64,000 nucleotides of DNA, from contig VWZF01004008.1 in assembly GCA_013396755.1 (NCBI GenBank), forward strand, positions 1,074,624 through 1,138,623, in the 5' to 3' direction. The translations under genes and the position numbers were made by a program. This DNA comes from Sclerurus mexicanus (lineage: Eukaryota > Chordata > Aves > Passeriformes > Furnariidae). The number at the start of each line of letters is the position of its first letter. Positions within the stretch are counted from its first letter, which is position 1. Of this stretch, positions 47,403 to 61,200 are shown piece by piece. Under the pieces are notes generated by a model, which did no database searches, had not been told where the DNA came from, and saw nothing but the letters and a program-made list of their open reading frames with translations.

Positions 47403-50400
47403 ATTTGCTGAAATGGCGCTGGTTACTCTGGCAAGGGCTTTTTCTACTGCAAACTCAAAAGCCTTCTGAAGGCAGCGTAAGGTGTGGAAGGAGCCAGATG
47501 GTTACTTAACCTAAATCCTCTGAAGTCCCTGAGGACACCTGGCCCTGCTGCCGCCTGGGCAGTGCGGGCACCTTTAGCCCACGGCTGGAGCTGTGAGGTG
47601 ATGGATCCCTTTATTCCATGTACAGAGGTCCATCTCAGCACCTGCAGGGCTGAAATGCCCCAGGCTAAGGAGCTGTGGGGGAGATGGCACCAAAAGTCAA
47701 GGATCTCCTGATGCCTGGGCATGTGGAATTGCATCAGAAATCTGACCTGGAGATTCCTCGTTACAGCTCGGGAGGCAACTCAAGTGAATGTTTGGGTTTT
47801 CCTTCTAATTGAAAAGATAGCCAGGCATAGTGGGAATTCTGACAGTGGATGAAGTGGAAAAATCCTATTTTCATGCACTTAGAGTGCATTTCCATTCTAG
47901 GGGAAGGCTTTGATGTCAACCACTTGCACTCCATCATTCTCACTTACAGTGTATTGGGGGTATATCATAGTCTATTTTCGTCATTTCACTGCTATTTTGT
48001 GAAGCTCTGACTTGCTATTTCTGTCTTGACGTATTTTTTTTCCCTCTTCCCTATATTTCTTCCTCTGTTGCTTGGGAGGAGCAGAGAAGGGAAGACGACA
48101 CCAAAGGCTGAGCGGGTCCCGTATTTTGCGATTCATTACAGATTTCAGCTCCAGAATTAGAAAATGGGGCTGTAAATCGTGCTGCCACTTGCAATGACTC
48201 AGATCCCAGGCAGGAGCTCCCTTGTTCTCTTGCCCGTTAGGAGCAGCTGCATGGTGGACTTTGATGTCTTGGGAAGACAGTGGGATCGCTGTTCCAGCTT
48301 CCAACTGCTTTGCCTGGCTTTGAAGGGTTTGGGGGCTGCAGGAGACGTGAGGGGGAACACGGGGAAGGAACCTTTTGGCCGGGAGTTGCTTTGAAATGCC
48401 ATCGTTGAAACTTCAGAGTTTTAGCTGAGATGCACTTGAAAATCAGAATTTTAATGCTAGGAAGGAAACGTGAGAAGGAAGGGGGAAATTGTCCTTTTGG
48501 ACGGGGGGAAAAGCCCATTTGAATTCAGTGGAAAATGTATTTAAGGGTGGGGGAAGGCTTAGAGCCGAGCAGTTTCAGCAGAAGTTCTAATGGCAGTGCC
48601 ATCGCTTGTGCTTAGGTAAAATCCAGTCTTTCAGGGAATATCCCAGGTTTCCCTGGGGTATTTCGTCAAGCCCACAGGCCAGAAAAGTGTGGAGAGAACT
48701 GGGTGACCCCCTCCCGGTTCGTGCGTGTGAGGGAGGTGTCTCTGTGCAGAAAATCTGAATTTTTGCCAGGTGAGGAGCTCTAGGAAGCAGCCAGAAGAGC
48801 AGAGGTGCTGGGTCAGCGGGTTGAAGAAGTGTTTATAAGCAGGGAGGGGTAACCAAAGCACCATGAGAATGGTTTGGTTGATTCCTGGAGATGACATAAA
48901 ACAACAGTGAGAGATTTTTCTTTCTCCCCTTGTACTACACGGTCCATTGCTTGCCTAATACATGCCGTAATTGTGGCTAATCGAAGCTTAAAAACACATT
49001 CTTATTTATATTTTTCGGCAGTAATAATTTCCCCCCCCCCCGAATGTGGGCGAGTCATGTTCTCAGAGGGCTCTGCTGTTCGCTGAGTGACAGAAGTGCC
49101 TGAATTCCTGCTTCCAGCCACCGAGGGGATCCCACATTGCTCCTACCATCTGTTACCAAACTTTGCCGGTTTGTTTTTGCCAGTTTGCAGCAATTTGAGG
49201 AAGAGCAGGGAAAACAGAGCAGGTGATTAAAAGTGCAATTCAAGTGGGATTTCAGTGATGCAAAACATGGGTGTAACGAAGAGAAAAGGATGAGGATCTG
49301 GCTGGGGGTTTTTCTATGTTTTTCTATGTTCATCAGCCTCTCAGTGAAGATGATTTCACTCAAATATTGTGATGAAAGCTGCAGATCACTCGCTGTGTTT
49401 ACCCTGCCATCAACCGGTTTTGTTTTATTTCATATTTTTGAAATTGTGTCTTGCTGTAATTGCAGCTCATTATCTCTCTTGTGCTGAAGTGGAGGGTCGG
49501 GATGTCCCAGGAGATCCTGGCTGATAACAAAATCACCTTGCATGTTGGTTGTGATTCCCAAGCAGCCTCCTGAGCCTGTTTAATGAGCTCGCCCAGTAGA
49601 AAGAGCCATTGTTCTCTACACAAACAATTGCTGGCTTGTGCTGCTTTGGAGGTCTCTGCTTGGGCAGAACTCTTGGCTTCTGTGGGAATTGTCGTTTGGT
49701 TTTGGCGTTCTCTTCAATAGATGCAAAAGCAAGAAACCATGAAAATACGTATTTAAATGTTTGTGTATTAGTGACGCAAAGCTTCTGCTTTATTGCTTGG
49801 TAGAGACAATCTTGGAAGCAGAATTTTGAGGAAGTTCAATCAGAACCAGGAGGCGCAAACAAGGCTTAGAGCAACACTTGAGAAGAAAATGCTTCTTAAA
49901 ACTCAAATCCCCTGTCATTGATGAGGCTGATTTTAGGAATAAGTTGATTGAACATAAAGTACATAAATACTATTCCAGAGCTGAAATTATCTTTGGTTAA
50001 TGTGGGTATTTATATCTGTGCAGCTGCATTGCTGCCACAGCACACCATTAAAGGTAGTGTCACATCTACAGCTCTTGTTTTTGTAGAGCAAATTTTGCCC
50101 TCAATTATAACAGAAGATTTTCAAATATTCAATTAGCAATCTTTGATTTTTATCTTTTTCTGACATGGAGTTTTAGCAGACAAATTCCACCTAAGGTTTG
50201 AATTCCCTGGCCCCACCGACTTCTGCACCAAATCATTTTTCCCCTCATTGTGCATATCCAGTCACACACTTGATTGTTTTTATTCATTATTATTTTTTTT
50301 CCCCTAAAAGGAGTAACATATTTATTATGAGCTATGAACGATCTCATTCACATATTTTTTGAAACATTTGGCGAAGAGCAGCCTGGAAGTTCTTCCTACT

Positions 50401-51980
50401 CAACTTCTCACCTAATGGATGTGTCAGTGTGTGTCCAGGTCCCTGGGCAATGACCGTGCCTGTGATTGTCACATCAATTAAGCTTTGGCTGTTCTGCTCC
50501 GTGTAAGATATTATTAGCTGTGCTGAGCATCCAATCCATCCAAATCCATCGGCTAATCCACTTGTTTAAAGATCATTTTAATTCTGCGCAGTGTTACAAG
50601 TGTCTGTTGGTATTTCTGTGTGTGTCGTGTGTTTTGGTGGCCTTCAGGATGGTGGCGTTTGCCGGGGTGTCATTGGGACTGGAATTAGACCAAGGGAACA
50701 GTGACGGCTCCTGGGGAGAACAGACCTGGCTGGTGCTGATGTGCTGGAGCTTGACAAGCTGAGTGTTATCCAAGTGCAAGAGGTGATGTGGAAAAGCAGG
50801 AGTCGGGGGAAATAATGCCCAGTGTGCCGTTGTTTTTTAAAATAAGTGCTTACAAGTCCCCCTGGGTGGTCTCAGTGTGGAAGTCGTGAAGTCTGGGTGT
50901 TAAGGGCTGTTGTTGCCCGTGGTTTCTGGAGGACACGTGTCTGTACCTGGCTCACCACGCTCCTGAGAGCAGCCCTTCTTGAGCAGGGCTCAGGAGATCA
51001 AAGGTGAAATAATTGACAGTGGCTGCTCCTGGAGGGTCAGTTCTTCCAGGTAACTTCCTCAGGGGGTGAAATACACGGCCCCAAGGGCTGTGCTGGCCCC
51101 ACAGGTCACCCCGGAGCTGCTGGGCGTTCCTGGCTCTGCCACCCAGGGCCTTTGGAGCAGCTGGCTCCAGGTGTCTGGTCCTGGATGAGAAAATATTCCA
51201 GGAGGGGCAGTTTCTACCTGCACCGGTTCTCGATGATTTTCTGCTCTTAAAAACAGAATTGCAGCTGGAAGCATCTTGGCTTCACTTTATCACTGTGAAA
51301 GCATAATTGCGTTTGCATCTTAGTGCACTGTGGGCACCATCTGCAAAGGCTGATACTGGAATAGTACAATGCTCTTATGAGCATTAAATGCGTGGTCTTT
51401 GTCCTTGGATACCTCGTTAGACACAGCTGGTGACACCTTTTTATAACCCAATTAACCCTTTCTGTAACATTTTCTCTATATTGTGTGTTATTCTCTATTG
51501 CTCAGAGAAGCTGTTACCGTCTTTATACTTAGTTCTTCACCTTCAGGTACTTCTTTAAAAGTCTTTGGAGATCTGATCACCCCTCGGAGTGGAGGCCCAA
51601 ACTGGCCAAACTGATTGTTTTATGGGAATGTTGGAATTCCAGGGGGCTCTCTGGGAAGCCCCAGCACCCCAGTAAATAACCTTCCCCCTGGGGAACATCC
51701 GCTCCACGTCCAGCCTCTCGTGTAACGTGCAGCCCAGGAGCGTTACTGGAGGTGTCATTTCCCTGGCTGTGCCCAGCTGATGCGAAGTGAGCATTAAAAC
51801 ACTGTTGAGCACAGATGCCCTTTCACAGAACTGGTGTTTCTTGTGCGAGGAGAACCGGAAATAATTGGGTGCCAGGAGAGCAGGGGTGGGTAGGGAGCTA
51901 TTCATCTGCCTGCCCACACAGCACTTCCAGAAAACTTGGAGCCAAGACCTCGCTTGGCAGCAGCTGCTTGATTTTTGTTC

Positions 51981-51999
51981 TTTTTTTTTTAAAAAAAAA
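51981..51999. repeat. T10A9 homopolymer junction
   Basis: Ten T are followed directly by nine A, making a perfect T9A9 palindrome inside AT-rich DNA. Confidence 0.9.
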
Positions 52000-54900
52000 T
52001 TAATTTATCATCTCCTGCAGACAGCTCTTGTCCAAATTCCCTTGTTTTAAGACCTCTCTGAACTGGGCACACAAGACCCTTCCCATCTGATGTGAGCAGC
52101 CTGAATCCGTGTGAATCCTCGACTGTGGGGAGGACTTGGGCCGTGCTGGGATTGTGTTTCTAACAGTGTGCTGATGCTGGAATTTTCCATGGGTGGGAAA
52201 GCCCAGTCCTCGTATATGTCTGTTGGAAATCAGCCCGGCTGGTGTGGGTGAAGGGCTTGGGAACACACACAGAGATAACAGGCAGAAGGTGATGGCTTTG
52301 AATATATGGATGTAATGGGGAGGCAGGGAATCCATGGATACCCCTCCCAGTCTCCCTGGGACTCCTCTGCAGCGTTTGGGATTTACAGCTGGCTCCCAGG
52401 AGGATTGCAGACGTCTCTTGCGACAATACAAGATTCCTGCACTTGGGGAAATAGCTGATTTTCATCCAATTTTGTCTGCTAAAGACACATTTCTGAGCAA
52501 TTAGCCAGTTCGTGGTGTAACTGGGAACACTTTTCTCTGATGTGTTAAGTCCCAAGGGAGGGAGCTGGGACATCACAGTCCTGGAAGGAATTCCTTGGTT
52601 CAAAGGTGGGAGACTGCAGAGCTTCCCTGGATGTCTGGAGTCTGCCAGGGAGAAATGTGCAGACTGTGGGTTTAAAGTGATAATTGTACGAACAGAATAA
52701 CCATTGACCTCTGAAGGAAGAAAGGATTCTGTTCAGGGACAGAATGTGTCTGTTCTCGGGGAGATAATCCAAGTGTTTGGTTTTCTGGTTGATTTTTAAT
52801 TGCTATAAACAGCGCCCTGTGTGTCTGGATGGAACACTCACAGCGTTTGGATTCGATTTAAAACATCCGCCTTGCCGTGCCACTTGAATTGCCAGTTGAT
52901 TTCTTTGCTCCTGCTTCATTTGGCATCAAAAGGTATTTTCTCTCTTTTATAATGAGTGCCATTAGTTCAGCACGTCATAGGAATGGGGGGTTCTCACATG
53001 TTTGGTGTTGTCACTGGCACCTGTCCTTACCCTGCTGCCTCAGGCTTTAGGAAGCACAGTTTGGATGATTTATGCATGAAAGGTAGTTCTCAAGTCATTC
53101 CTACTCAGCCTGTATGTTGTTTCTCCTGTTAATAATCGTTGCTGAACAAGATGCTGTGAATTCTTTGCACATCTGGTTGGAAGGAAACTCAGTGTTTGTG
53201 GGGGTGGAGTTCACGGACTTGTGATTAGTGGCTCTGTTGGGACTCTGACTCTAGCGAAGGTGACACTGTAATACAGGTTAAACCCCTGTTTCCTTGTTGT
53301 TTACCCTCACTTGGAGCTTCCACAGCTCACTGGAGGATTTGGGTGAATCGTGTACCTTGTGATGCCACAGAAGGGACAAGAGAGCTGTTTGTAATTAGAA
53401 TTTTCTTCCAGATACACTATAGCAAACAAATAGATTGGCATCGCTTCTTGTCATAAACATACTCGAGTAGTTTGCATTTTCCTTGATTTCCTTTTTCCTG
53501 GATTATAAATTATATTGGCTCTCCCTTTTTTTGATTGCTCCCAAGAGCTGCATTAGATATTTAAAGAAGAGAATGTGTGTTAAATGCTCTGGTGTGGCAA
53601 AAAGAGTTTGGAACTGCTTTACTGGAGTCCGTGGGTGTGTTGTAGCTCTTCTGCCGTGACCGTGGGGAGAGGAAGCGGAGGGGTCTTTTATTGGCAAAAT
53701 AACTTTTTATTTTATGCTTGAGCTCATTCAAAGCCAAGTTTTTTGCATTCAGGCTGATAAAACTTTTAATACTCCTGTGGCAGACAGAGGCAAAACAAAT
53801 TGCCTGCTGAATATTGGATGATTTGGAGTGTTGAGGGCTCTGATAAATGCACAGGGAACACGTAGCTGGCGTTTGAGGCGTGTGAGGAAGCTGCACAGTT
53901 GGAGCTGAGCTGCAGGCAGGAGGTTGAGGGGTTTGATGCTGGAAATTGCCCATTTTTTGCCGACTGTAAAGAAGAAATGGCCTTTCCCCTCTCAGTGTCA
54001 TCAGTGTGACAGTCCTGCCTGGCCCTGCCTCAATGCCCAGCTGCCTTCAGGGTGACTTTACAGCTTCTCTGCTTCCCGAAGTGAATTCTTTGCTGGGACT
54101 GCTTGGAAAGCAAACCCAGCTGCGTGGTCTTATTTACCTGTGAAGGGGAAGAATACCAAAAAAGTGCCCTAAAAGCAACACAAAGCTGCTTTGAGCGTTG
54201 CACAGCCCCACACCCCCGTGGAAGGGACACTCCGGGTCGGACACGGGTGAGCTGGTGGAGGGTACCTGGAGTCTTTAACTGGATTTTCCAGGCAGTGCCA
54301 AAAGGTGCCCTGGCACACTGCTGTGTGTGTGTGTGTGTCCCAGCTGCAGGTGTGCAGCTCTGCAGCATTTACCTGTCTGGAAGACACAGGTAGCGCCCTG
54401 CAGACAGGGCTGCTGGCCCTTGGAGCTGGGAGTGTTTAGTGTATTAAGTCTGGTTTTGTCGCTGTTCCCTTTTGTTCAGGGAGTGGCAGGGCAGGAGCCG
54501 GTTTTGCAGATGTTGGAGGACCTGCTGCTGGGTTGTTTGTAGGATCAGAGAATCAGCAAGTGCCCCTGTAGTATTGCTTCTCTACAGCATTTTCCCTCCT
54601 CTCTTCATTTTTATGGCAGCCTGGTTTTTTTCTCGGTATTTCACTCTTTATCATTTGTTCCCTATTCAAAATAATTAAGGAATGAAACATATGATTTACT
54701 GCAATTATCTTGCACATTAGAAGGGGGGGAAATATCCTATTTGTCTGGTTTCTTTGGTGTTTCGGTTTGTAGAACTGATAAGCAGCAGCAATTTCCTGAC
54801 ACATTCATTTTTCAAGTTGTTTCAAGAGAATCTGATGTGACACAGTGAACAAAAGACTAATCTAATTTATCTTTTTTTTTTTTCTGTCTCTCTCGTTCCT

Positions 54901-57794
54901 GTAATACTTCTGGTTGGCTTGATGCATATGTGAGTGATTTCTGTGGTAGCATTTCAATTTATGATTGCATATTAAGGCAGATAAGTGTGTCTCCCCCTTC
55001 CTTGTGAAGACAGATTTCAGAATAATACAGAAATATTGAAGTGAACCTCTCATTTCCTCTGGGGAAATACTCTTGGTATTTGGAGCCAAGGATTTTTTAG
55101 AACACGTGGTCATTTTCATTAAACAGCATCTGAAGTTGCTTTAAAACACTATTTACTATTTATTCCTGCCTGCTGCTGGTGCACTCATTGATCTGTGTGG
55201 GGCACTCAGAGGCGATTAAAGAAAGCCAGGTGGAGTCTGAACTTAACACGTATTTTGTACTGTGTAATTTTCATTATACCCGGGAAAAATGGAAAATTCA
55301 GAGACTCTGGAGGCTGGGCTGGTTCATTCAGTGAAGTGACAGGAAAAATGGGAGGTTTTGATGATGCTGTCGGGGATCCCTCGCGCAGGTCGGATTTAGT
55401 AGCTGCTTTCTAAGCAGTGAATTCAGGTGTAAAAAGGCAGGCTGGTGGTCAGCACTCACTGTTTACTACACAAAGATTAGCACATAAGCTGGACCTGTGT
55501 AATGTTTATAAACCTAAATGAGAAGGGCTGCGTGGGGCTGAGCTGCCAGCTGGGGTTACGCCGTGCCAGAGGGCTCTGATAATCTGGTTTACACTATTCC
55601 AGAGTCCTTATCCATGGTCCTGTTCCACCCACGGCTCCGGGTTCCATTCTCTTGTTCCTTTATCAGCCCGAGCCAAAGCTCAGCTGCCTGGAAAGCTTTA
55701 TTTCGCCCCCCTTTTCAAGGGGTAAGAGATGAAATGTGTGTGGAAGGAAGCTCTGGCTGTGTCTGCGGACAGCAAACACTGTTCACGTGCTGCTTCTTTC
55801 CACGGCTGCAACCATAGGAAGGAGCTGAGCCCTGAAAATAAAGATTCAGGGTTTTTTTCCTGATCTTGTTTTACCTTGTGGCAAAATCTATTCTTGCATC
55901 TGTTGTGCTGGCCCGCAGCCTGTGGAGTAGCTGCCTCTGTGTTCTTAGAAATGCCTGGTGACTGTGATGCAAGTAAATCTTATTTGTATTGATGAGCTGT
56001 CAGAAATGCAGCGAGGTTTAGATTTTGGGTGTTCATTTCCATAATCAAGGGCTTGGCAGAGGAGGGAGATGTGCTGGGCAATTGAGGGACAGGACTCTTT
56101 GTGGCACTGGGCATGTCTGCTGTGTTTGTAAATAATTACAGTGATTTGTGTGACAGTAATCTCCAATATCCTGGCAAGACTGGTGCCCTATTGAACTTGT
56201 CACTAACTTAAAGGATGTATTAAAATAACAAGTCCAGCTGAAGAAGCACAGAGATGTTTTGCTCAAGGTAACGTCAGTGGCAGAGTTCGGAACGGCTTCG
56301 TTCGGGCTCCGAAAACATTCTGGTTTGTACTCCTTTACCCTGGGAGCAATCTTCCTGCTATTTTCAGATGTTTGTTAGATAAGGTTATTTCATGACTTGT
56401 CTTTCAAACTGCCTCTTGCTTTGTGGAATTCGCCACTTATGAAATGATTCCATTGAGCAGATTAGTTTCTGTAGCTGCATATTGCTTTTCATTAAAATTT
56501 CATGGGGCTTTTATTTAACATGCATTCTAGCCTTGTTTATGTGGGACCTGTTGAAAGTAAAGTGGATTAGGCCATTTAAGCCGTGTATAATCCATTCCCT
56601 GTGGACTTCTGGAAGGCTGTTCTGTACCGTATGTCTGGTCTTCGTTCTTGCTCCCAACTGGCTGTCCAAGCCACCCCTTCGTCCTGCTGAATGTGTGCAA
56701 GGAGCAGCAGTTTTGCATTTTCTGGCCAAATAAATTAGCAGTGGTTTAATTCCGTGATAACAAACTTGTTCCAGATCTCTCTTCGGTTGAGTTCCAATTT
56801 TGCTCCTTACTGGAAGCACAGTTTGGGGTCTGGAGTGATGCCAGTTCTTGTTTACAAGAGTTGGCTGCTTTTAACGTGTAGATTCCTCCCTTGTTTCTGT
56901 GGGTGGAGGGGAGGTGGTTATTAGTTTTGAGATTCAAATTTGTTTAATGGTTTGTCCACTGTGCTTAGTTAAGTTGGGAAGTTAATGCTTGGGTTTTAGT
57001 CCTTGCCCTGTCTGAGCGTTTATTGTGCCTATTCACACGTAGTACGCAGGCCTGTGACCTCATGGCACTGAATTTGGTGAGAATTTAAGCAATTATGGGT
57101 TCTGTAGGTTTTCAGTGCTTCATTAGGAGGACAGCAGGCTGTTATTTCAGGTGAAAAATGGTTTTGCATAAGTTGAAGTATGTTATGAAGTGAAGTTTTC
57201 ATCGGTCTGGACTAAGTAAAAACCATTAAAATTCTTTTCAGGCGGGGACTGGAGTCAGTTGTTTAATACCCCCCAAGCTGAGAGCTGTTGATAATAAATA
57301 CATTTACTGTGTATTGTTGATCAAAATGAAGCTTTTCATCATGATCCTTCATTCTGAGTTTCCCTCTTCACGGGCCAGTTTGCTCGTGAAAGTCTTGTCA
57401 TTGCTCTGTCATGAAAAGGCATTGATAATTCAACACAAATGTCGTGTTTATTGTGTCTCATGCTCGAGTTTTGATTCCCTGTGACACAGTTGATCATCAG
57501 TGGGGGATTTTGGAGGTGGCCTTTCCTTTGGGACTGATCACAGCGTGGTTTGGCTTGGAGGGAGGAAGGAAGTCTCCAGCTGTGCCTTTGGAGATACGAG
57601 GCCACTCTGCTGCCGTGTTTTACTTGTTAAACGTGTGAAGGCAGCTCAGCACTAAGAGCAGCAGGAATTCTGTCCTCTTCCATGATACGGGAATCCTCTC
57701 CATAATTAGAATGAGATACATAGTCAGCGACTTCCCATTGATCCCGTCCCCGTATTCCTGCAGGGGATGCTGATAAACATTGCTGTGTGAGGAA

Positions 57795-58265
57795 AGTGTT
57801 AGGGGGGGAAAGGGAAATCCACGGGGGATCAGGAGAGCTTTGCTGTTCTGTGCAGCCGAGCTCTACGCTGATAACCGTGCTCTTTGGGCAGACCCTCCTT
57901 GTGGAGCCGTTCCCCCTCGCCCCGTCACTCCTTGCTCTCGTGAGAAGTCCATTTGCCACGTCTGCTGACAAACCATTTAAGCTCAGGCTCAAGCGTTCGG
58001 CTGCCAGCTCCCGTCTGAGCGTGTCCTTCCCCTTTGGGAAGGAGCACGGGGGACGTGCCCGTGGAAGAGGAGTCCAGCTCCTCTGTTCCCACGTGGTTTG
58101 ATGACCGCTCACATCGTGTGCCGCCCAGCGTTCCATTTATCCCAGCCCACAATGCGGGATGCTCCGGGAGGGTGTAATTAATGTGGGACTCGGTTTTAGA
58201 AAAGTGCTGCATCCATTTCGAGGCTCGTTAATTACAGACTCGGCACGTCGTGTCAGAGAACGGGC
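57795..58265. promoter_or_regulatory. CpG-rich segment, possible regulatory island
   Basis: About 30 CpGs can be counted by eye in about 470 bases (for example CCCCGTCACTCC, GCGTTCGGC, CACGTCGTG), against CpG-poor flanks. The CpGs are spread evenly rather than in a repeat. A frame of 169 codons crosses on the minus strand and one of 104 on the plus strand, both explained by composition. It may be a promoter or enhancer, and no gene is attached to it by sequence alone. Confidence 0.45.
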
Positions 58266-61200
58266 TGGTGCATTCCTGATGAGAAATGCTCCCATTCCCA
58301 CACAAATACTCATTTTTAGGGGGAAAGAGAGAAAAAAACAGGAACCGTCAGATGTGACTCCACCTGGGATAGTGCAGTGGAGGCAACACAGGTTGCTGCT
58401 TGTGTCGGAATGACTGGTAGCACCAAAGCACATCAGCAGAGTCCTCGTGCAGATTGTTTTCCCCCCAATCTCTTCCATTAATTGGCTATAAAAGCACAGC
58501 TTTTAATGGTCTCTCCACGTGCTTTGCCGTGGGGTTTTAGAGAACGTCTTCCCTGTCCCCCCCTGGAGCCCCTGGCTTTTGGACTGTTGTGACCTGAAAG
58601 CTCTTCTTCGAGGCTGTCTCGGGGTTGTGGTTCCATGGAAAGCACAGCACCAACCTTGGGGACATTCCAGCTGTTTCTTGGCTCAGCTTTTGGTCACGTA
58701 TGACTTGCCAGGACGTTTCCAGTGAAGTGGTGGGGAAGCTCACACGGTCGAGTGTGAGGAGATAAGTCACTGATGAGGATTTTTGGGAGCATGCCCCAAT
58801 TTACCGCAGACATTCACATGGAAATTTCCATGTTAGTCTTCCCAAGAGAGGAGCTGGAGTGCTGTTAAATGCACTGTGAAATGTCTGTTTGAGATGGGGG
58901 TGGGAGGAGACAACACAGCAGCAGAAGATGCTCCAGAAGTGCAGGATGCAGCCATTGGTTTTGGCTACTGATGATGTTTATCTGGCAGGAGAGGGTATTT
59001 TTAGCCTTATTAATCCATCTCACTGGTGACGGTGTGATCTGCAGTAAGGGTAAAAACAGAATAACTTCTGCTTTGTGCTCTTCTTCTGCTTCTCCTGAGT
59101 TCCTCTGACTTCAAAGGTGTAACAGAGCTTTGGAGGAGCTCTTTGCTGCTGAAATAGCGCAAATAAAATGGTTACTCGTGTGTGCTAATAGGTTAATTGT
59201 CAGTTCTAGCTCTTCTTGCTTTTCAGCTTCTTTATTCTCTGAAAGGTGATAAAATAAGGCCAGAAAAAATCCAGAGGCATTTTCCTTTCTAAGCCTCCTT
59301 TCTCTGGGCTTGTGAAACGTATTTATGCACAGGGCTCCCTCCTAACAAAGGGTTCTTTGAGGGTCCTGTGGTCGTCTAACATTCCCTCCTTTCACATGAA
59401 ATTAAGGGCTGTGATTTACTGCAGTGACCTGAGTGCCTGAGTGCTCTCATTTACAGCCTTTTTTTTTTTCTTTTCCTTTTTTTTTTTTAGGGGAGAATGT
59501 TTTTTGTGCCTCTTCTGGGTGCTTTAGTTATGCAAACCTACTGCTGGGTATGTTTTTTCCCCCCCTCCTTAGATGCTGAAGTCTTTTACTTTCCCTCGAG
59601 TGAAGAAAGGGGCACAGATTTCTCTTTTTTAATTGGCTATTACATAGATTTATTTCAGATTTCCTTCGGTCGGATGCTGGTGGAGGGCCCAGTCAGCAAG
59701 CGGGGCACTCTGGAGCGATGACTCTCACAACTTGCGCTCAGCATTCGGAGGAAATGCTGACATTTCCCCCCAGAATTCCAGCTGTGTGTCCCAGCTCCCT
59801 TCCCCAAGCCATTTCTCTTGCCGAGGGGAAGATACCCGGGAGCACGGAGCTGTTTATTAGACCTTTATGTGCCCAGACAAGGGGATGTGCAGCTCACTCC
59901 CCCCGTGGCTGCTTTGCATCCTTCCCCCGTGGCATTCCTGACGTGCACCTGCTGTCCTTGTCTCTTCGCTGTAATTTTGGGCATATCCTCGTGGAATTTG
60001 TGGTGGATTTAAATAGAACGTGGTCAGGTTTTTCCCCTGCAGCTCGAGGTTTTTTATAAAACACCAGATATTGTTTAGAGTGCTGTTTCATAGAGGATGT
60101 TGTTTGAATCAAGGGGTCCCTGCTAGCTGGAAAAAAAAAAAACCCAAAACCCCTTTATTTCTTCATGAGGACGCTGGTTGACCACAGAAGAAACCCAGCA
60201 GTGCAGATGGTGCCCAAAAGCACCAAGTACAACACAAAGCTTGGCTTGTTTTGTAAGGCTGGTGACTAAAACATATTGGATCCTCTTGGAATTCTTGCAG
60301 AAAAATCTTATTATAGGTGGATTTGGCAGGAATTTTGTAGCATATCACACAACTCGGGCTTCTTCCAGTTCCATCCCTCCCTCTGCTGCCGCCTCCTCCT
60401 CTCACAGTGTTTCTCCCAACACTGTTGTTCCTGTGGGAAGCCCGGGGATCTTTTTTCACTGGAAATGTGGGATCACGTGCTATTGTAGGGAGAGGTAGGG
60501 CTGCCCCTCCGAGGTTTCCCTGGTGGGAATGTTTCAGGTTTAAAGCACAGGTTGGACTGAACTGGTTTCTCACTCCTGGATTCCCTCAGGAGGTGTGTGA
60601 TGGTCACCCCATGAACTCCCACCCTGTCCTCAGTCATCCACATTCAGGGTGAACTTTCCTTCTGAGGGATCTGCCCTTTCCCTGCCAGGTTATGTGTACT
60701 GGGGGAAGGCTGGGCTGGCTCCCATCCGCAGGGAGGATGTAACAGAGGATTCCAGTCAGACCTTATTTAACTGCTGACTGTCTGCCTGTGAGAAATTCCA
60801 TAGGTGCCTCTCCTGGGAGCTGTTTTATTGCAGAAGGTGGATAAATTCTTCTTAGGAAAGGAACTTGCACAATAAAATGTGCTCTCTCAAAAAAAGGGCC
60901 AAAATGAGCGGGGAAGAAGTAATTGATTCCTTTCCTTTCCAAGTTTATGTTGGGTCCAGCTCCCAGCCCTGAGCGTGGCTTTTGTTTTCTGGTGTTTTAT
61001 CCTGCCTTCAGCCAGGTTAGCTGTAAAATGAGAGATGGAAATGCAGAGCTTTTTGCAGAACGTGGTTGTGAAACGTGGTGTGGTGGGGCAGGACAGAGGG
61101 GCTGACTGGCAATGTCTCTCTGGCTTGTTCCTGTTTATTATTCCTGGCAGAGAGTGAAAAGGGACTGGGAAGGACTGGAATTGCCCTTGGCAGTGTAATT

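Larger units (their letters stand above)
46841..57794. other. Noncoding DNA, no gene recognised
   Basis: No gene is recognised over about 11 kb. Simple sequences include the T-rich block at 47340-47402, a C11 run near 49031, an 11-base tandem duplication (TTTTTCTATGT) at 49309-49330, a T10A9 run at 51981-51999, a short GT repeat near 54321-54338 and a T-run near 54871. No further CR1 is evident by eye. Confidence 0.55.
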
